This document shows, piece by piece, positions 34,130 to 47,177 of a stretch of 64,000 bases of DNA (positions are counted from its first letter, which is position 1; every line of letters begins with the position of its first letter). A program made the position numbers and the translations under genes. The notes under the pieces are model-generated. The model saw only the letters and a program-made list of their open reading frames with translations. It had not been told where the DNA came from and ran no database searches. Origin of the DNA: Nymphaea colorata (taxonomy: Eukaryota; Streptophyta; Magnoliopsida; Nymphaeales; Nymphaeaceae); assembly GCF_008831285.2 (NCBI RefSeq), contig NC_045140.1:11402505-11466504 (forward strand). Reading direction: 5' to 3'.

Positions 34130-34749
34130 GTTTGTTATTTTTAGCAATTTTGTCAGCAGGTATATTTTTCAATGAATTTCCTGTCTTCATGACTTTCGTG
34201 ATTTATGACATATTTTTCTGTTCCTTTGGCAACTTAGGTGGTTTATTTTGTAATTCCAGGCTGCTGACGTATGAGTTAGTAATCTTCCTAGTCGATTTCA
34301 TAATATTTAAGCGGTTATTGTAAATGATCACAAGGAATTTAGATGGCTACAAAATCTCAGGATGGCTTGTATTAAATTCTCTGTAGTATTTGTCTTGTGC
34401 TGAGTAAACATTGTTCCTTGTTGGATAAGCTTCAAACAGGGCTGACTCTATGCAAGTACTGTCAAAAGAGGGCCAGTTCCCTTAGTGCTTTTCCACTCAA
34501 CCGTCTCTACTGAGAACCAAAACAGAAAATGCTTTTACTCTTTCTAGTTAAGAGTGTTAAACCAGTATAGATGGAAAAGATGCATGTTCTCAGATTTTTT
34601 TACTTCCTTTAGAAAAGAGATGTTCAGTTATACTTTTTTCTAAGTGTTTGTTTCATCTTTCTAGTTTTTATTTATTATTTTTCTTTAATTTTTAGGCGTC
34701 TATATCTCCATCAAATAGAATACAATTTTGAACTTGTCTGCATTTAAGG

Positions 34750-37700
34750 ATCTAGAATTTCCACTTACTTAGGGAGATGAGGGTATTTTAGGACTTGCGT
34801 GGTGATTTTGCTTTGATTTCGGCATATTGTTTTTTGTGTCTTATTGCTAAGAGGATTATCTAAAACAATTTAAACCATTCCAACTCGGCCCTGAAAGTGG
34901 TTTTTAGGTGGATAGGAAAATGAGATATAGAAGTAGCAATTTCCCCTTAGCAATTAATGATCCATCCTTTGCAAGAAAACCTCACAACAGGAGAATTTGG
35001 AGAAGATTGCTTGGCATGATCCTCTTTTTTATGAGAGAGTTCATGGAGAACTTGTCCCTTGTGGCATTATCCTTTTGCAAAATCATCATTTCGCAAAGTC
35101 CTCCTCATGTAACTGGGGCACAAGACTGATCTAACTTTGCTGGATAGTGGTACATTTTGAGCCTAATAGAGTCCAATCTCATAGTTGTCATTATCTTGCA
35201 TTTGATGATCTTACAAAACCCACCACATAGGATTGGTTTATCCTGGGCTTCCTTTGGGATAAGATAAGAGCTTAACCTACACCATTAGTAAAACTTCCAA
35301 TCAGTTGAGGACTCTAACATTTATGGAAAATCATCACCATTAAACCAACCTTTTGTATAGAAGTCCCTAGGAGAGTTGGTGAAGTTCATTTTTCTATCGA
35401 ACCAACCTATGTTGTTTGCATTCACCCTCTTCTTTAGAGTAGAATTCCTTCCTCTTGATGATATATTATTTGATGTCAAGATTTTTTTTGTGAAAGTGAT
35501 AATTTTTAGTTTTGCTTGAAAACATTTTAAAAGTGTCTTCTCACACCATGATGTGGCTTTGCTTTATTCTTAGTACCTCCTTGAGTAGAAGAATAAAAAT
35601 TTCAAGTTTTTGTTGCCAAACAATGGAAGAGGAAAATTGTAAAGATCCTGGATATGAGCAGTAAGGAAAGGTCCTGTGAAGTTGAGAAAGTCAAGACTAG
35701 GAACTGCTATTGACTCTGGTAATCAAGCATTTGCAAGCATTTAGTAGAAAAATATCTTGAGAGAGAAGCCAAAATGCTTTGTAAGATCTTGGAAGATAGC
35801 AAAATGAGAGTTGAGACATGGGCTCGGGGCTTGTGTAGTCATTCCTCTGGGTCAATAATCAAGAGTACCGGGTAGGCATATAGGTGATTTATGTCTATAC
35901 CGCGAAGATAACGACTTATGAACCTTTGGTTCATCGAAAACCCACAAGGTGAAGTGGGTTGGATATGCGACAAAGCTACACACAACCACCAAAGGGGTGG
36001 AGCTTCGTAGTAGCCTTTGGGGTGGTGAGGTATTCCCTCAAAGGTGAAGGTTGACCTAAAAAAAAAATCAAAGAAAAAGAAAATCAAAAGACAAAAGCTC
36101 AATCCAAGAGAAAGAAAGAAAAAAAAATAAAAGAGGGAAAAAAAGCAAAAGGTGTCTACCAAGAGATTAAAGGCATGAAGGCTGAACTCGCAGGAATTGA
36201 ATGTGACAATCTTTGGTAGATGTGCGATTTTAGGGTCAATATCTGCTTCTATTTTTTATTACCTAACATGCTGAGGATGATTCATTTATGTTCATATTTT
36301 GGAAATTGAAAGACATCCCTTCTAGAGATTTGACGGCATTGACACGAAATGAATCCTAATGCTTGTACGGTACTATGTGTAAATGAAGGTCATATTATTT
36401 GCACAACACGAACACTCATGCTTATTAGTTAAATTGATCGTTTTTGAATTGTTTCAAAGTAAAAACTTGACATCTCTAGTCATAGGAGGAACTAACCAAT
36501 GTCCTTTGGTCTTGAAAGATGTTTGTCATTTCATTACCTATCCCCTTTGGCTTTGAAAGATGTTGGCCATTCCATTACCAAACCATTAGTCCATTCATGG
36601 GATAGACAAAACTCCTCAAACCTAGTCAACTCCTGTTGAGTGTGATGAATTTCATTTTCTTTGTCTCAAGAGATGCATATCATTTGGGATAAATGATTAA
36701 AGATGGCCCATGATTCCATCTTAACCGAGTGTCTTCAACATAACCCAGTCTTAGGATTGAGTCTGTCATAGAAAACCTATCATCTCTTTTCAAAAGGACC
36801 AGTCAATTTTGTAGTCGATTTTGAACTGTGACATTTTTGAAAGGTTCTATTCGTTGAAGTTGCATGAGTTTTGGGTTTTATGTCCTCGGGTCCTTCATGG
36901 TTTTAGACCAGGTTAGTACGCGGATTCTTTCTTCTTGTGTCATGTTAGTGTTAGGTTAGTTGAATAGATCCCTTAGTTAGCTATTGCACATGTTCAGGAT
37001 ATGTTAAGGTCATTGCCTTGATTTCTTTTCAGTAGGATCTTATTTTGATTTAGTTTGATTATTTAGTTTGTTGAGTTGGGCTGGTTTGTCTTGCTTATTT
37101 TCTGCTTTAATGGTTTCCAGCATAGTGTCATGTTTAGTTTTCACTTTCATTGTGACATGGGTTGTTTAGGTGCTTTGTTGTCTTTGTTGCTTGGTTTTCA
37201 TTTTTCAATGCATTCACTTGTGTCGCAGACCATCCCTCGACGTCATGCGGGCCAAATAGGCTTGAAAAAGTCCGTCCATGAGAACTTGATTCTTTTGGTA
37301 AATATAATCTCATCAAGTTCATTGGTTCGTGTGTCACATTCTGATAGAGTCTTTGAATTGCATATCATACATTGCTTAAGTTTGTAGGTTGCTTGACTGA
37401 ATATCTTTGACAACAACTTCACATCTCACATCTAACTTGGTTATGATACAATCATGTGTTTGCTAACATGGAAGCCTACATTCTAAAAATATGCGAAGCT
37501 ATTTTGCTCATTATCCAACTTGGTTATGATACAATCATGTGTTTGGTAACATGGAAGCCTACAGTTTAAAAATATGTCAAGGTTTGTCTCTAGAGTGCTA
37601 GAAAAGTTTTGTTCTTGTTGCCTAATATGTGAGTGTTTTTTAAACCTTAAGGACTGTCCTTTTATGACCAGAGAACTGTGGAACATGCTATTTAGTTACT

Positions 37701-38327
37701 TGGAATTGTAAGAATCGTGCCTTTTAAAAATGTCATGGTTCTTCTCTTCTTTGCACAAATCTTTCCTCATTCTTGGTTAATAGCATTTTGTTCTGTTGAT
37801 TCTCTTTCGTTTGATTTTTTATTTTGTCCCATTGTTGAATGAGGAAAGCGGAACTCCTCGTTTTGGCTTCTTTCTTAGTTGTGGTGTTTGTTGTTTCTCA
37901 CCTTACCTATTTATTTATTTATTATTTTATTTCTTTTTCACTGCATGTGATTTACCCATTTGCCTTCACAGGTGCTCTAGGTCAGGTCACTGTAGTAAGA
38001 ATCGGCTATTTTTGACCGGTTGGTCTCTTGGGTTTGAGCTGACCCAGTGTGTGGTGAGCTCGCTCCCTTGGAGGTCTTGCTCAAGGCAGGAGCGAGTTTC
38101 GACCACCAAACCCAGGATTCGATCCACACTTGATTGTGTAAATAGGAGGAACACCTTCTTTTTTGTTGGTTCATAAATGTGGTGTTCACCAGTTGGTGAA
38201 ATTATTGAAACTACAAGTTGCGAAATTTTAGTGAACATGACCAGCCAATGCACCTAAATTAAAATTTATTGATTTTTTTTGTTTTTTATAAGTTGAGATA
38301 CTAGATTTTTATGAGAACGCCCTTCAG
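34750..38327. other. No recognised gene
   Basis: Right flank of the tandem duplication. Open frames up to 126 codons show no family motif. Composition is moderate, with short A-rich and T-rich runs (around 36060 and 37910). A tandem repeat at 37434-37579 is listed separately. PAH upstream exons were looked for and not found. Confidence 0.45.
37434..37579. repeat. Two-copy tandem repeat, 83-bp period
   Basis: AACTTGGTTATGATACAATC begins at 37434 and again at 37517, each followed by ATGTGTTTG and TAACATGGAAGCCTACA. The two copies differ at a few bases. Confidence 0.85.
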
Positions 38328-39394
38328 ATGATAGAGTTGCATCTAAAGTTAAAATGGAAACCGAGCAGAGCAAGCCTGAAGGTGATACTTCCGTTTGTGA
38401 AACTCAAAGTGGATCAGAATCCCAAAGGCCTCCAGTTGACAATCTCGTTGGTAAGCTTGTGACGTTGCTTTTATATGAAATGCATTTTGAAAATATATGG
38501 AAGTTCCTTTTGCTTCTCTAGTTATTGTAACAATTCATGGTTGAGATTTGGTTAGGTCCCCATATTTTCTTCCCATACTTCTTTATTCATGCTTCGGGGA
38601 ATCCTTGGTAGGTTCTTATGTATGCTAATATGTGCTTCTCTGTTACCATGCAGAAATATCTCTTTGTAAGCACTTGCTGTCTGAAGGAATGGGGATCGAA
38701 GCTGCTTCAAAGGCATATGATGCCGAGAAAGTTTCTTTAGAGAAGTTCAGTGCTTTGGGCCCATCAATTCTGAAAAATGATAGGCTTGTAGTTAGGATAA
38801 ACGGTCAATACTTTCCATGGGATGCTGCAGCCCCAATTGTTCTGGGCATGGTTTCATTTGGACATGAAAAGACATTGGAACCCAAGGGCATGATTGCTGT
38901 TGAACGAATTGAAAAGAAACTTGAAAAGTACCCCTCCTCTGCAATTGTTCCCTCAGGTGGAAGCTGGAGATTCTGGCCGTTTGGTTTTAACAAATCAAAA
39001 TCACTTACAGCTACTCGGTCACTCCCAAGTGATTGCTTGGGTGACACTGGTGAAAAATCTCTTGAGAAGCAACTTAGTGCAGCAGAAAGGGAGTATATGA
39101 ATACAAGATCTACTAAGAAGGTCCGAACAATTATTCCAACATCTGAACAGTTGGCATCACTGAACCTGAAAGAAGGGCAGAACATAGTAACTTTTACATT
39201 TTCTACTGCAATGCTTGGAAAGCAACAGGTTTCTTATCACTCAAAAATATATCTTCATTCTTCAACTAGCCTGATGTGTTTCTGCATCCTGTATGAATGT
39301 ATACACTTTTCTATTGAGCAGGTTGATGCTAGAATTTATCTTTGGAAATGGAACACACGGATAGTCATCTCAGATGTTGACGGAACCATCACTA
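38328..39394 (+). pseudogene. Lipin-type phosphatidate phosphatase (PAH) fragment
   Basis: Three exons: 38328-38450 (acceptor CTTCAG, donor GTAAGC), 38654-39228 ([20 protein letters not shown] ... [20 protein letters not shown] ... [15 protein letters not shown] ... [10 protein letters not shown], donor GTTTCT) and 39322 to about 39394 ([20 protein letters not shown] then GTIT). This matches plant PAH1/PAH2, which dephosphorylate phosphatidate to diacylglycerol in ER lipid metabolism. The DVDGT catalytic motif is present but homology ends right after GTIT, so the rest of the LNS2 domain is lost. The N-terminal lipin domain is also absent. No internal stops occur in the exons, so truncation is fairly recent or the fragment is conserved by chance. 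Confidence 0.85.
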
Positions 39395-39890
39395 TACTAG
39401 CTTGCATTTTGCAATCATTTAGTGATGACAGCTTCTCCATATAATTCCTGGTTTAAGTGTAGTACAAATGATAAATGAGCTGTGCTCGTTTCTTGGGTCT
39501 TTGGGCTTGTAAAATTTCATTCATGATGGGCTTATTAAGAAAATGACATAAGCATGAGCTCATTCACATTCTTAAACAAGTGTAAGTATGAATGCTGGAA
39601 CTTTGTCTTGTTTCTGGTTGAATAAGCATGATATGCATATATCATGTTATATCATATGTAAATTTTCAGATTAGTTCTTCTGTATATACATTAAAATTTT
39701 AGCAGGTGTTTAAAGAGAGGTAAGTGTATTTTTTTTGTCTGCATTAAATGAAAACACTGGCTGCAGCACTAGGTTGACAAGAATTGACTGTCTTTAATTT
39801 AGATAAGAATGATTCCTATAAAAGCTGGCAAGCAAAGCAATGATAAAAGAAAAAAGCAAAACTAGAAAAAGAATGAAACCCAAAAGGTAC
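39395..39890. other. Convergent gap between PAH and RAD54 relics
   Basis: No homology to either gene is recognisable in these 500 bp. Both genes lose their 3' ends here. Confidence 0.5.
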
Positions 39891-40589
39891 CTCTTCACCA
39901 GCTGAAGCTTGAAGAATCACGTCAGGAACAGTAGTTGAAGAGGAATCATGCCCCCAGCTTGCTAAGTCCTCCTCAAGAGGTCTTCCCAGCTGGAAAGAAA
40001 GGATTACAAGTAACAGAATTAGAACAACTATCCTGGGAGCAAGGAAATTTAGTTAAAAAAAAAACTATCAAATATGACCCACTTGCTTCTCTGAATTTTT
40101 CAACTCTTCAAGGCATCCAGCAATCTTTGCAAATCCACCAATATCAGCATCCGGCTGATCAGTGTGACATTCATCTTCTGCCACCCTTCTTTCAAATACA
40201 TACTGTGTCAGACTTTTTATGCCATCTTCGACTTGCATATAGTTGGTATTGCAGCGTGCGCAGTTCATAGTTTCATGAATTTCCGACCTGTAGAAAGAGA
40301 AACATAAGATATGATATTTCATCTGGGAACATAGATGCAGCTAAAATCAACCCTAGTTTAACAGTTTTACTGCTTCTCTTTTATACCAACATACATACAC
40401 CGCCACATCTCCATTGGTATACTCGAGTCTTTGATTTACATAGATATGACCTCAAAAAGTTAACAAACTGCCAATTCATGATTGGTGGGAGTTATTTACT
40501 ATTTTGTGCTTTCCACGATAGGGGTCAGATATGACCAATTTTCTCTCTTTTGCTCCTTTCCCACATAGCTAAAGTGTGTCTAGGCTCCC

Positions 40590-40690
40590 ATGTAGGCCTG
40601 GCAACAGGCAGGCTGGCCCATTCATGAGTCTGTAGCATCTGCCACGACACCATAACCCATAGATAGGCTGGCCAGAACCTTGTATAATTA
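40590..40690. mobile_element. Small hAT-like terminal fragment in RAD54 intron
   Basis: TAGGCCTGGCAACAGGCAGG at about 40593 resembles the hAT left end at 9976 and the fragment at 18537. The GC-rich stretch is short and no partner end was found. Confidence 0.35.
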
Positions 40691-43600
40691 GTGTGTTTTG
40701 AACCTTTTCTTCAAATTGAACAGATTGGATCCCAGACTGAATCACTAATTAGACCATCAAAAGTACCAGTTTTCGAATAATTTTAACATTTGAAGATATT
40801 ATAACTCCCACTATGTAATATTTGTGTTAACACACCTCAAATCCCTGGCTGGTGAGTGCAATTGTACTTGGGGCTAGACTCTTCAGAGAGAAAAGGAGGG
40901 TAGCAGGAGATGGAGAGAGACAAAATGTGTCCTGTTTTTCTGTACACAAAATAATGTTTTTATCCTTATAGGAGCCCCTGTGAAGGCCTATGACCTAACC
41001 TAGCATATTAAGAGCTAAGAAAAACCTTTTCTTAGATGAATAGAGGGAAGACTGGGTAGTCATAAAGCACCCAATATGGGTTGGGTGACTGAAAACCAGA
41101 CTAGGTACTATGAAACCCAGTCTCACACCTGCCAAGGCACCAGACAGTGCCTAAAAGGCTAAATGCTAACCTGAGTCAGTCCAAACAAGAGTTTTTCTTT
41201 TTTGTTTGGAACCCTAAAAATTTTTCTTTCTCTCTCTTCTGATATACTGATCGAGGTGAAGCTTTTCAGAACCTCCTTACTCTTTTTCTCTTTTCCCCTC
41301 CCCATGTTTCCCCACCTTCTCTATTAAGTGGAAATGCCTAGGCCTTAACTAGGTGCCACCTAGTCCCCGCCTAAGCCTCTTCATGGGATCTGCCACCTAA
41401 GTCTGCCTTGCGCTTTTAACTGTATAGATTTATGTGCAAAAATTAAGTTCAGCATGGTTTTTTGGGCGCCCCTTCACACATTGCTGTATTCACAGATTAT
41501 AAACCATTGTAAATTGAATCTCATAATGTTTCAAAGAAGATTAGACCTACTACCATAGTATTTTCATTTTTCACCTTCTCCACACATGCTTTGTTCCCTC
41601 CACTTTTGACATGCCCCTAATAGCGCTAGCATAGTTTCACCCTTAGCACTCTTGCCTGGCCATCTAGCAAGCCCAACGACCTCTTCAACTTATTTCAAGT
41701 GCTCTCTCTCTTATCCTTTCTCATCCACTTCCAGCTTCTCCTTTTCTTTTTCTTCCTTTATTTCTTTCTTTTGTTTTTTTCTGTTTCTTCTTCTTTCAGC
41801 CATTATTATTCATCTTCTTTTGTCTCATTCCTGTTGTAACAATTTGCCCTCCACACTTCTTCAGTCTTGGCAAGTATCTCTAACTTATACGATTTAATGT
41901 ATTTTTCATGTATGCTTTATTCAAATTAAATAGTATGAATAAATAAGTTTCTTGTACAGTCGTACTATTAGCTTATTTTCCTGTTGTATGAACTTCAAAT
42001 TTAGAGTATTTAATATTTGTTTTTTCCCGTTTTTGTTTCACCACTCATTCATAACCACACATTATTTCATTTATTCATTATTCATTTCGTTTTCTGAAGT
42101 TAGATTAGAGCTAGATCATTAAGCTTCATTGCACTTCTGATCCTACACCTACAACTAAAAACTTCCTTATATGAAACACACCATAAGCATGTAAATATGA
42201 GCAATTTGAGCACCAGATGTACAAGCATATTATATGCATGCCAATGTTTCTTTGTTCCCTACTTTCAGAAAAAACTTGGGTTCCCCTCAAGACCCTGCTT
42301 TGCCCAATCTCTTTGTGCCCTACTTTCTGAGAAACCTAAGTCCCCCCTTAACACCCTGCTTTTCAAAAGACATTGACTTTCTTAACCATCTTTCTTGCCA
42401 TAACCTCCATGATAGGTGTGAAGTTTATGTTTCAGCTTGAGCCTTATTCCTGGTGCTGAAGGCAGTATTTTAGACAATATTGTTCATTCATACCCCATTC
42501 TCGACTCTCTGAGTAGACCACATCCTCCAGATAAATTCAATGGCTTACTATTAAAAATATTTATTTATGAATGATTAAATTGTTTAAACTGTTTATAGGT
42601 TTTCCAAATGACATGCTTTTTTCATGAACATTAGAAACTAGGAGTACATTACCTTATGTTAGCATGCAAGGTGAAAAGATCCCTCAAGTCTTCTGTAGAA
42701 ATAAGATTAGCCTGCAATATCTCACCTCCAATATCAGGGTCAAAGTTACAAAATTATTCACAGAATTAAGGTTTTATACAACTCAATGACATGAAATACC
42801 TGCAGTCCAAGGTTTTCCAATTGCTCTTGTTGAATTACTTTCTGAAGGCCTTCTTTCGACATTTGACGTTGATAGACCTGCAAAAAAAAAAGCCACTAGG
42901 TCATGTTTTATTGTTAAACATGCAACTAAAATCATGAGCTATTAACCAGTCCTAATCAAACACCAAAGCTTGTCATATTTTAAAATTGTAACAAACCTTT
43001 TCCTCAATAGTTCCTGCTGTTAGGAACCTGTATATGTACACTCGCTTCTTCTGTCCATCTCTCCAAACCCTTGCAGCTGCCTAAGAATTTGAGGAAAGAG
43101 GAAAGAGGAAAGCAAAACCATGATGGCAAGACAGTGAACTTTTGGGGAAAATGAAGAAAGGTTGTTGAATCAGAATCAGATACCTGTTTGTCATTGGCAG
43201 GATTCCAATCTGGATCAAAAAGAACCAAACGATTTCCACCTATCAAATTAAGTCCACATCCACCAGCCTTGCTGCTTAAGAGAAACACAAACTCATCCTA
43301 CAATATCAAGCACACATATCTCACACCATGAAGGATACAAATACTCAAGAAGGAATAAGCATCACTTATTGGTATTAAAAACCTTTGATATGTCATTAAA
43401 TCGGTTGACGAGCTTTTGCCTTTTGCTTATTGAAGTGGACCCATCAAGCCTTAGGAAAGGATATCTTCTTTCACGACACAACTGAGCGAAAAGATCCAAC
43501 GTCTAGAAGTAGAAAGTTAGAAATGTAAAAAGGATGAGCATGTCAAGTATAAAGTATAAAATTCCATCAATGGAAATTTTGCTTTGACTTTCCTAATACC

Positions 43601-44011
43601 AAATTGCAGGGCAAAAATCTCAAAAGAGGAAAGAAGGTTATACAAGAAACAAAACAATCTTCCATATAGTAAATTAGTAATTTAAATTTTAAACTAATCT
43701 TAAGCTTGTTAATAATGTTAACATGAGCCTAAATGTGAATTATACTGAAAAAGCAAACTTGTCATTGGCTACAAACTCTAGATGGTTCATCATCAAATAA
43801 GCTACTGTTTCTAACTGTTATCCACCTTAAGTGCTAGATAATTCGTGGTTTGCGAGGCTAAGACCATGCTGCATATTAGGATTCAGATAAGCATATATCT
43901 TTTAAAGCCAGACCACATGATGCATCTTCCACAAAAATCAACAGCAATTTCTTCTCATATGATTATTTTTTATGAGTTTCACCTCCCCAATTTACAACCA
44001 AAAGAGAAAAT

Positions 44012-44014
<3 letters not shown>

Positions 44015-44044
<30 letters not shown>
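44015..44044. repeat. GA microsatellite
   Basis: About fifteen GA units inside a RAD54 intron. Confidence 0.9.
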
Positions 44045-44047
<3 letters not shown>

Positions 44048-45052
44048 GACATTACAAGAACCAGATATATTAAAGAAGATCCTAAAACAGCCTACTTAGG
44101 GAGGCTGATGCATCTGTGCTGCACTTGCAGTTGCTGGCACAGGTGCAAGTACTAATCTGACTTCTATGCAAAACTTTCAGTCATAGCCTCTTTGTACTCA
44201 CACCCATCCCCAGCCATGTCAACATAGGTAAGGTGCCCTGAGTATCCACGCCACAGGGCTTCTGAGAAAATCCATAAATGTGTGGCTCGCATTCTCTAAA
44301 ATTTATACCCTATTAGGAATCCATTTCAATATTTTTTGGAGGAAAATTAGTACAAAAAAGCTCCTTAATTTCTTTTTTTTTTTCCAGTTTTTATTTACAC
44401 ATTCTTTACTTCCTGAATTGCAGAGATTTTTACACAAAAATCAAAACTTTACAAAGAACCTTCCAGAAAAAACTTCGCTAATAAAAATTCGAGAAAGATA
44501 TTTGTGTCAATGGAACAAAATCAGACTCAGTTATCCACGCTAGATTAGGTCAATGTATATTGGAGTTTACTTCTGTAAACATTCAAGAATACTCTTATTG
44601 AATATTAACCTGATTCTAATTATCTAAATTGCATCAGGTTATTATGCATGCATACACTGAACAAGTGAAGAACAGACATGAGCTCTGCACTATGTGGTTC
44701 ATGGGCACTTGATGCCTGACACAAGTGTTCCTCTCAAATCATTCTATACACCTTCCCCATTTATGATTGACTTCATACCTTCAACAACATACTTAAAAGG
44801 GATATTAGATGCTCCCAAACAGGTAAGTGCAAGCGAATAGTAATGCCCCAATTTTGATCAGCAAAGAAAGAAGTCCAAAAATAAGAAATTCTCAGGACAA
44901 GTCCAAATGATTTGTAGTAATATTGGTAAATGGTAATAATAAATAATAACAGCAATACATCCAACGTAAAAGGTTCCAAATTTTGGTTTAAGAAGCACAC
45001 CTAAAAGCATCCACAAAGAAATACAAATAAAGGATGTGCTTGTGCAACTCAC

Positions 45053-45143
45053 TTGGGTGTAGTTTGAAACAAGAATTGCCAAGACATGCATTTTTCCAGA
45101 CAATTCTACCCAGATACCACCTCCACCAGTCCATGATCCAGAT
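45053..45143 (-). pseudogene. RAD54: RAD54 exon with in-frame deletion
   Basis: The exon reads SGKMHVLAILVSNYTQ. Known RAD54 proteins have about 14 more residues between HVL and the LVSNYTQ (helicase motif IV) segment. The frame is kept, so about 42-45 bp were lost cleanly. Both splice sites (TGTATAG acceptor, GTGAGT donor) are intact. Confidence 0.8.
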
Positions 45144-46565
45144 CTATACAAAAGACTAAAAAGTAATGACCAAAATTGCCTGACAAAAACATTGTTCGAA
45201 TTCACATAATCTGATGTAAACCAAAAGGTATTGCTATCATTACCAACCTCCCAGAGAATAACTCAGGTGGGTAAAGATGCAAACAGTCCTCAAACCCAGA
45301 ACCTGAACCCCCACTCCGAATAGTGTCAAAAATGAGCTACATGGTACATTAAAAATAGCAAATGAGGCATTATATATCTGTAGCAAATGAAGCATTATAT
45401 ATCTGGAGTGGATCTAAATGATAAGCAAGCCCAACAAACTATACAATGGCATGTGCATGCAAATAAGCAGGACGTTAAAGTTCATAGCATTTTCTCAAAT
45501 GCTAGTGATGGGTGGTGTGGACCACCTACAACACTACTTAAAAGAACACAAAAGTGGTCCTACATGGTAATTGAAGAACAAATGATGATTTCATAGTTCG
45601 TTCTATCCTATATTCACAATCTCATCAAGTATAAGAACAGACGTATGGTTTGATCACCACCACAACCTAAGAAAAAGACTTTGGAGACTATATCAAAGGT
45701 CAGGGTCTATGGCGATACATAAGAGCTATAATTCTTAAACCAAAACTAAAATTAGTTGAGGTTGATAAGAGAGTCAAAGAAACCCTTGATGAAGAAAAAA
45801 GACAAAAAAGCTTTAGATGTCCATGTAAAAGCTTGGTGATCGAGCAATAAAGAATGCTAAGATATTAGGCTGAACGTTTAGTAAAGTTGAACCACAGATT
45901 GTCTCCAATCTTCTTGATTATAAGAAACACAGTAGACTTGGGAATATCTAAAAGCCTAAAAGGTCATGTTACTTTAGAAAAATGTGACCCATAAATACTA
46001 TCTCCAAAAAAGTTAAAAATATCAAAAAAGAGATAAATGAGTCAAAGCCTATTTTATAGAATTACATTCAATATGGAATAAAATGTTTCCATAGAAATAC
46101 ATTTGGTATGGAATGAAATGAATCCACTTAAAAATGAAATGGAGGAACCTTGTCACTTAATGAGATAAGAAAAGCATAATTTGAGGAAGAAAGACTGTTT
46201 ACTTTTTTGTGAACATTGAAACTTGAATTTAAACAAGTTGATGGCTTCTTTCTATTTCTCCTCTCACCGTTGCAAATTATTAATGAGGTGGGACTTTTTG
46301 GAGCATGAAAAGCACATTCTAGCACTTAACTTTTGCAAACATCAGAAGATATATCTGTAGGGCTGTAAGCACAAATAAATTCTGCAACTCCAGTTTTGTA
46401 ACTGATTGAAATAGCAATTTTACAAAACTTTCCTTTTAGGAAACACACAGAATAGACAGTATACTGTCTTGCATGATAGGTGAGAACAGTTTATTCAAGA
46501 ATCCTTTTTCCCAGCTCGCTATGCTCACATAAAAAGAACAAGAAACACCTCCCATAAAACCCTAC

Positions 46566-46658
46566 CTTCGGATGATTGCACAGATTTTAAAGAGCTGTAA
46601 TGTATGCCAAGATTTTGGATTGTTTCACATCTTCAACAATGGCTCTTTTAACCCGTGC
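46566..46658 (-). pseudogene. RAD54: RAD54 exon with nonsense codon and no acceptor
   Basis: It reads VKRAIVEDVKQSKILAYITA then L*NLCNHPK, where the family has ALKKLCNHPK, so a lysine codon has become TAA. Upstream of VKR on the minus strand there is no AG for over 45 bases, so the splice acceptor has been lost. The donor GTAGGG remains. Confidence 0.85.
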
Positions 46659-47172
46659 CAGTTGGTAAAGCATAAGATATTTATTAGCATCACAAGAAGA
46701 GAACAACTATTGAAAGAAATAGCACCTACATTTTTTTACTGTATAAAATGGTTGTAGAGAGCAACTTGAAGAGGAGTCAGTTTGCAACAAACCACCTCTA
46801 CTATTTGCAGGGTTAAAAAAATGGCAGTTCCACAAATCAGTGGCAAATATATATAAAACTCAGAAAATTAAAAGATTAAAGGTCAGTGAAGTTTGTCGAT
46901 TTCAGGAAGAAAAGATTGTGAACTATCTACCTTTAAGTTACAATAGCCTGACCAAATGAACATCAAACTAACACATTTTTTGCTGTGTACAAGTGAACAT
47001 CGAAATTTTAAATTTTGTTGCTTTCTACAAGTTGGCTGCTGTACATGCTAAATGCTTTAGCTTCAAGAACTACTAGTGCCAACATTTTCCTACTCTGGCA
47101 GTTTACTAGGAGAAAATTAAGGTGTTTGAAACCACCAACATAAACAGGTTTCTGACTAAAACTTAACTAACA

Positions 47173-47177
47173 GGATT
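47173..47177. repeat. copia 2 target-site duplication, left copy
   Basis: GGATT before the 5' LTR pairs with GGATC at 52399-52403; one base has changed since insertion. Confidence 0.65.

Larger units (their letters stand above)
27737..34749 (+). repeat. 7.0-kb tandem duplication, unit 2
   Basis: Direct repeat of 20736-27736. At the junction, CATTTAAGG is followed by ATCCTAACAAGC; the right edge of unit 2 continues ATCTAGAATTT. The three sequences share ATC, a 3-bp microhomology at the breakpoint. Confidence 0.95.

Noticed and set aside
20736-34749. Two independent copia insertions instead of a tandem duplication
   Set aside because: The second copy lacks the 5' LTR and PBS, and the non-copia PPR flank is duplicated with it.
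37980-38140. SINE-like segment with GGATTCGATCC box-B-like word
   Set aside because: No convincing box A at the right distance, no poly-A tail and no target duplication.
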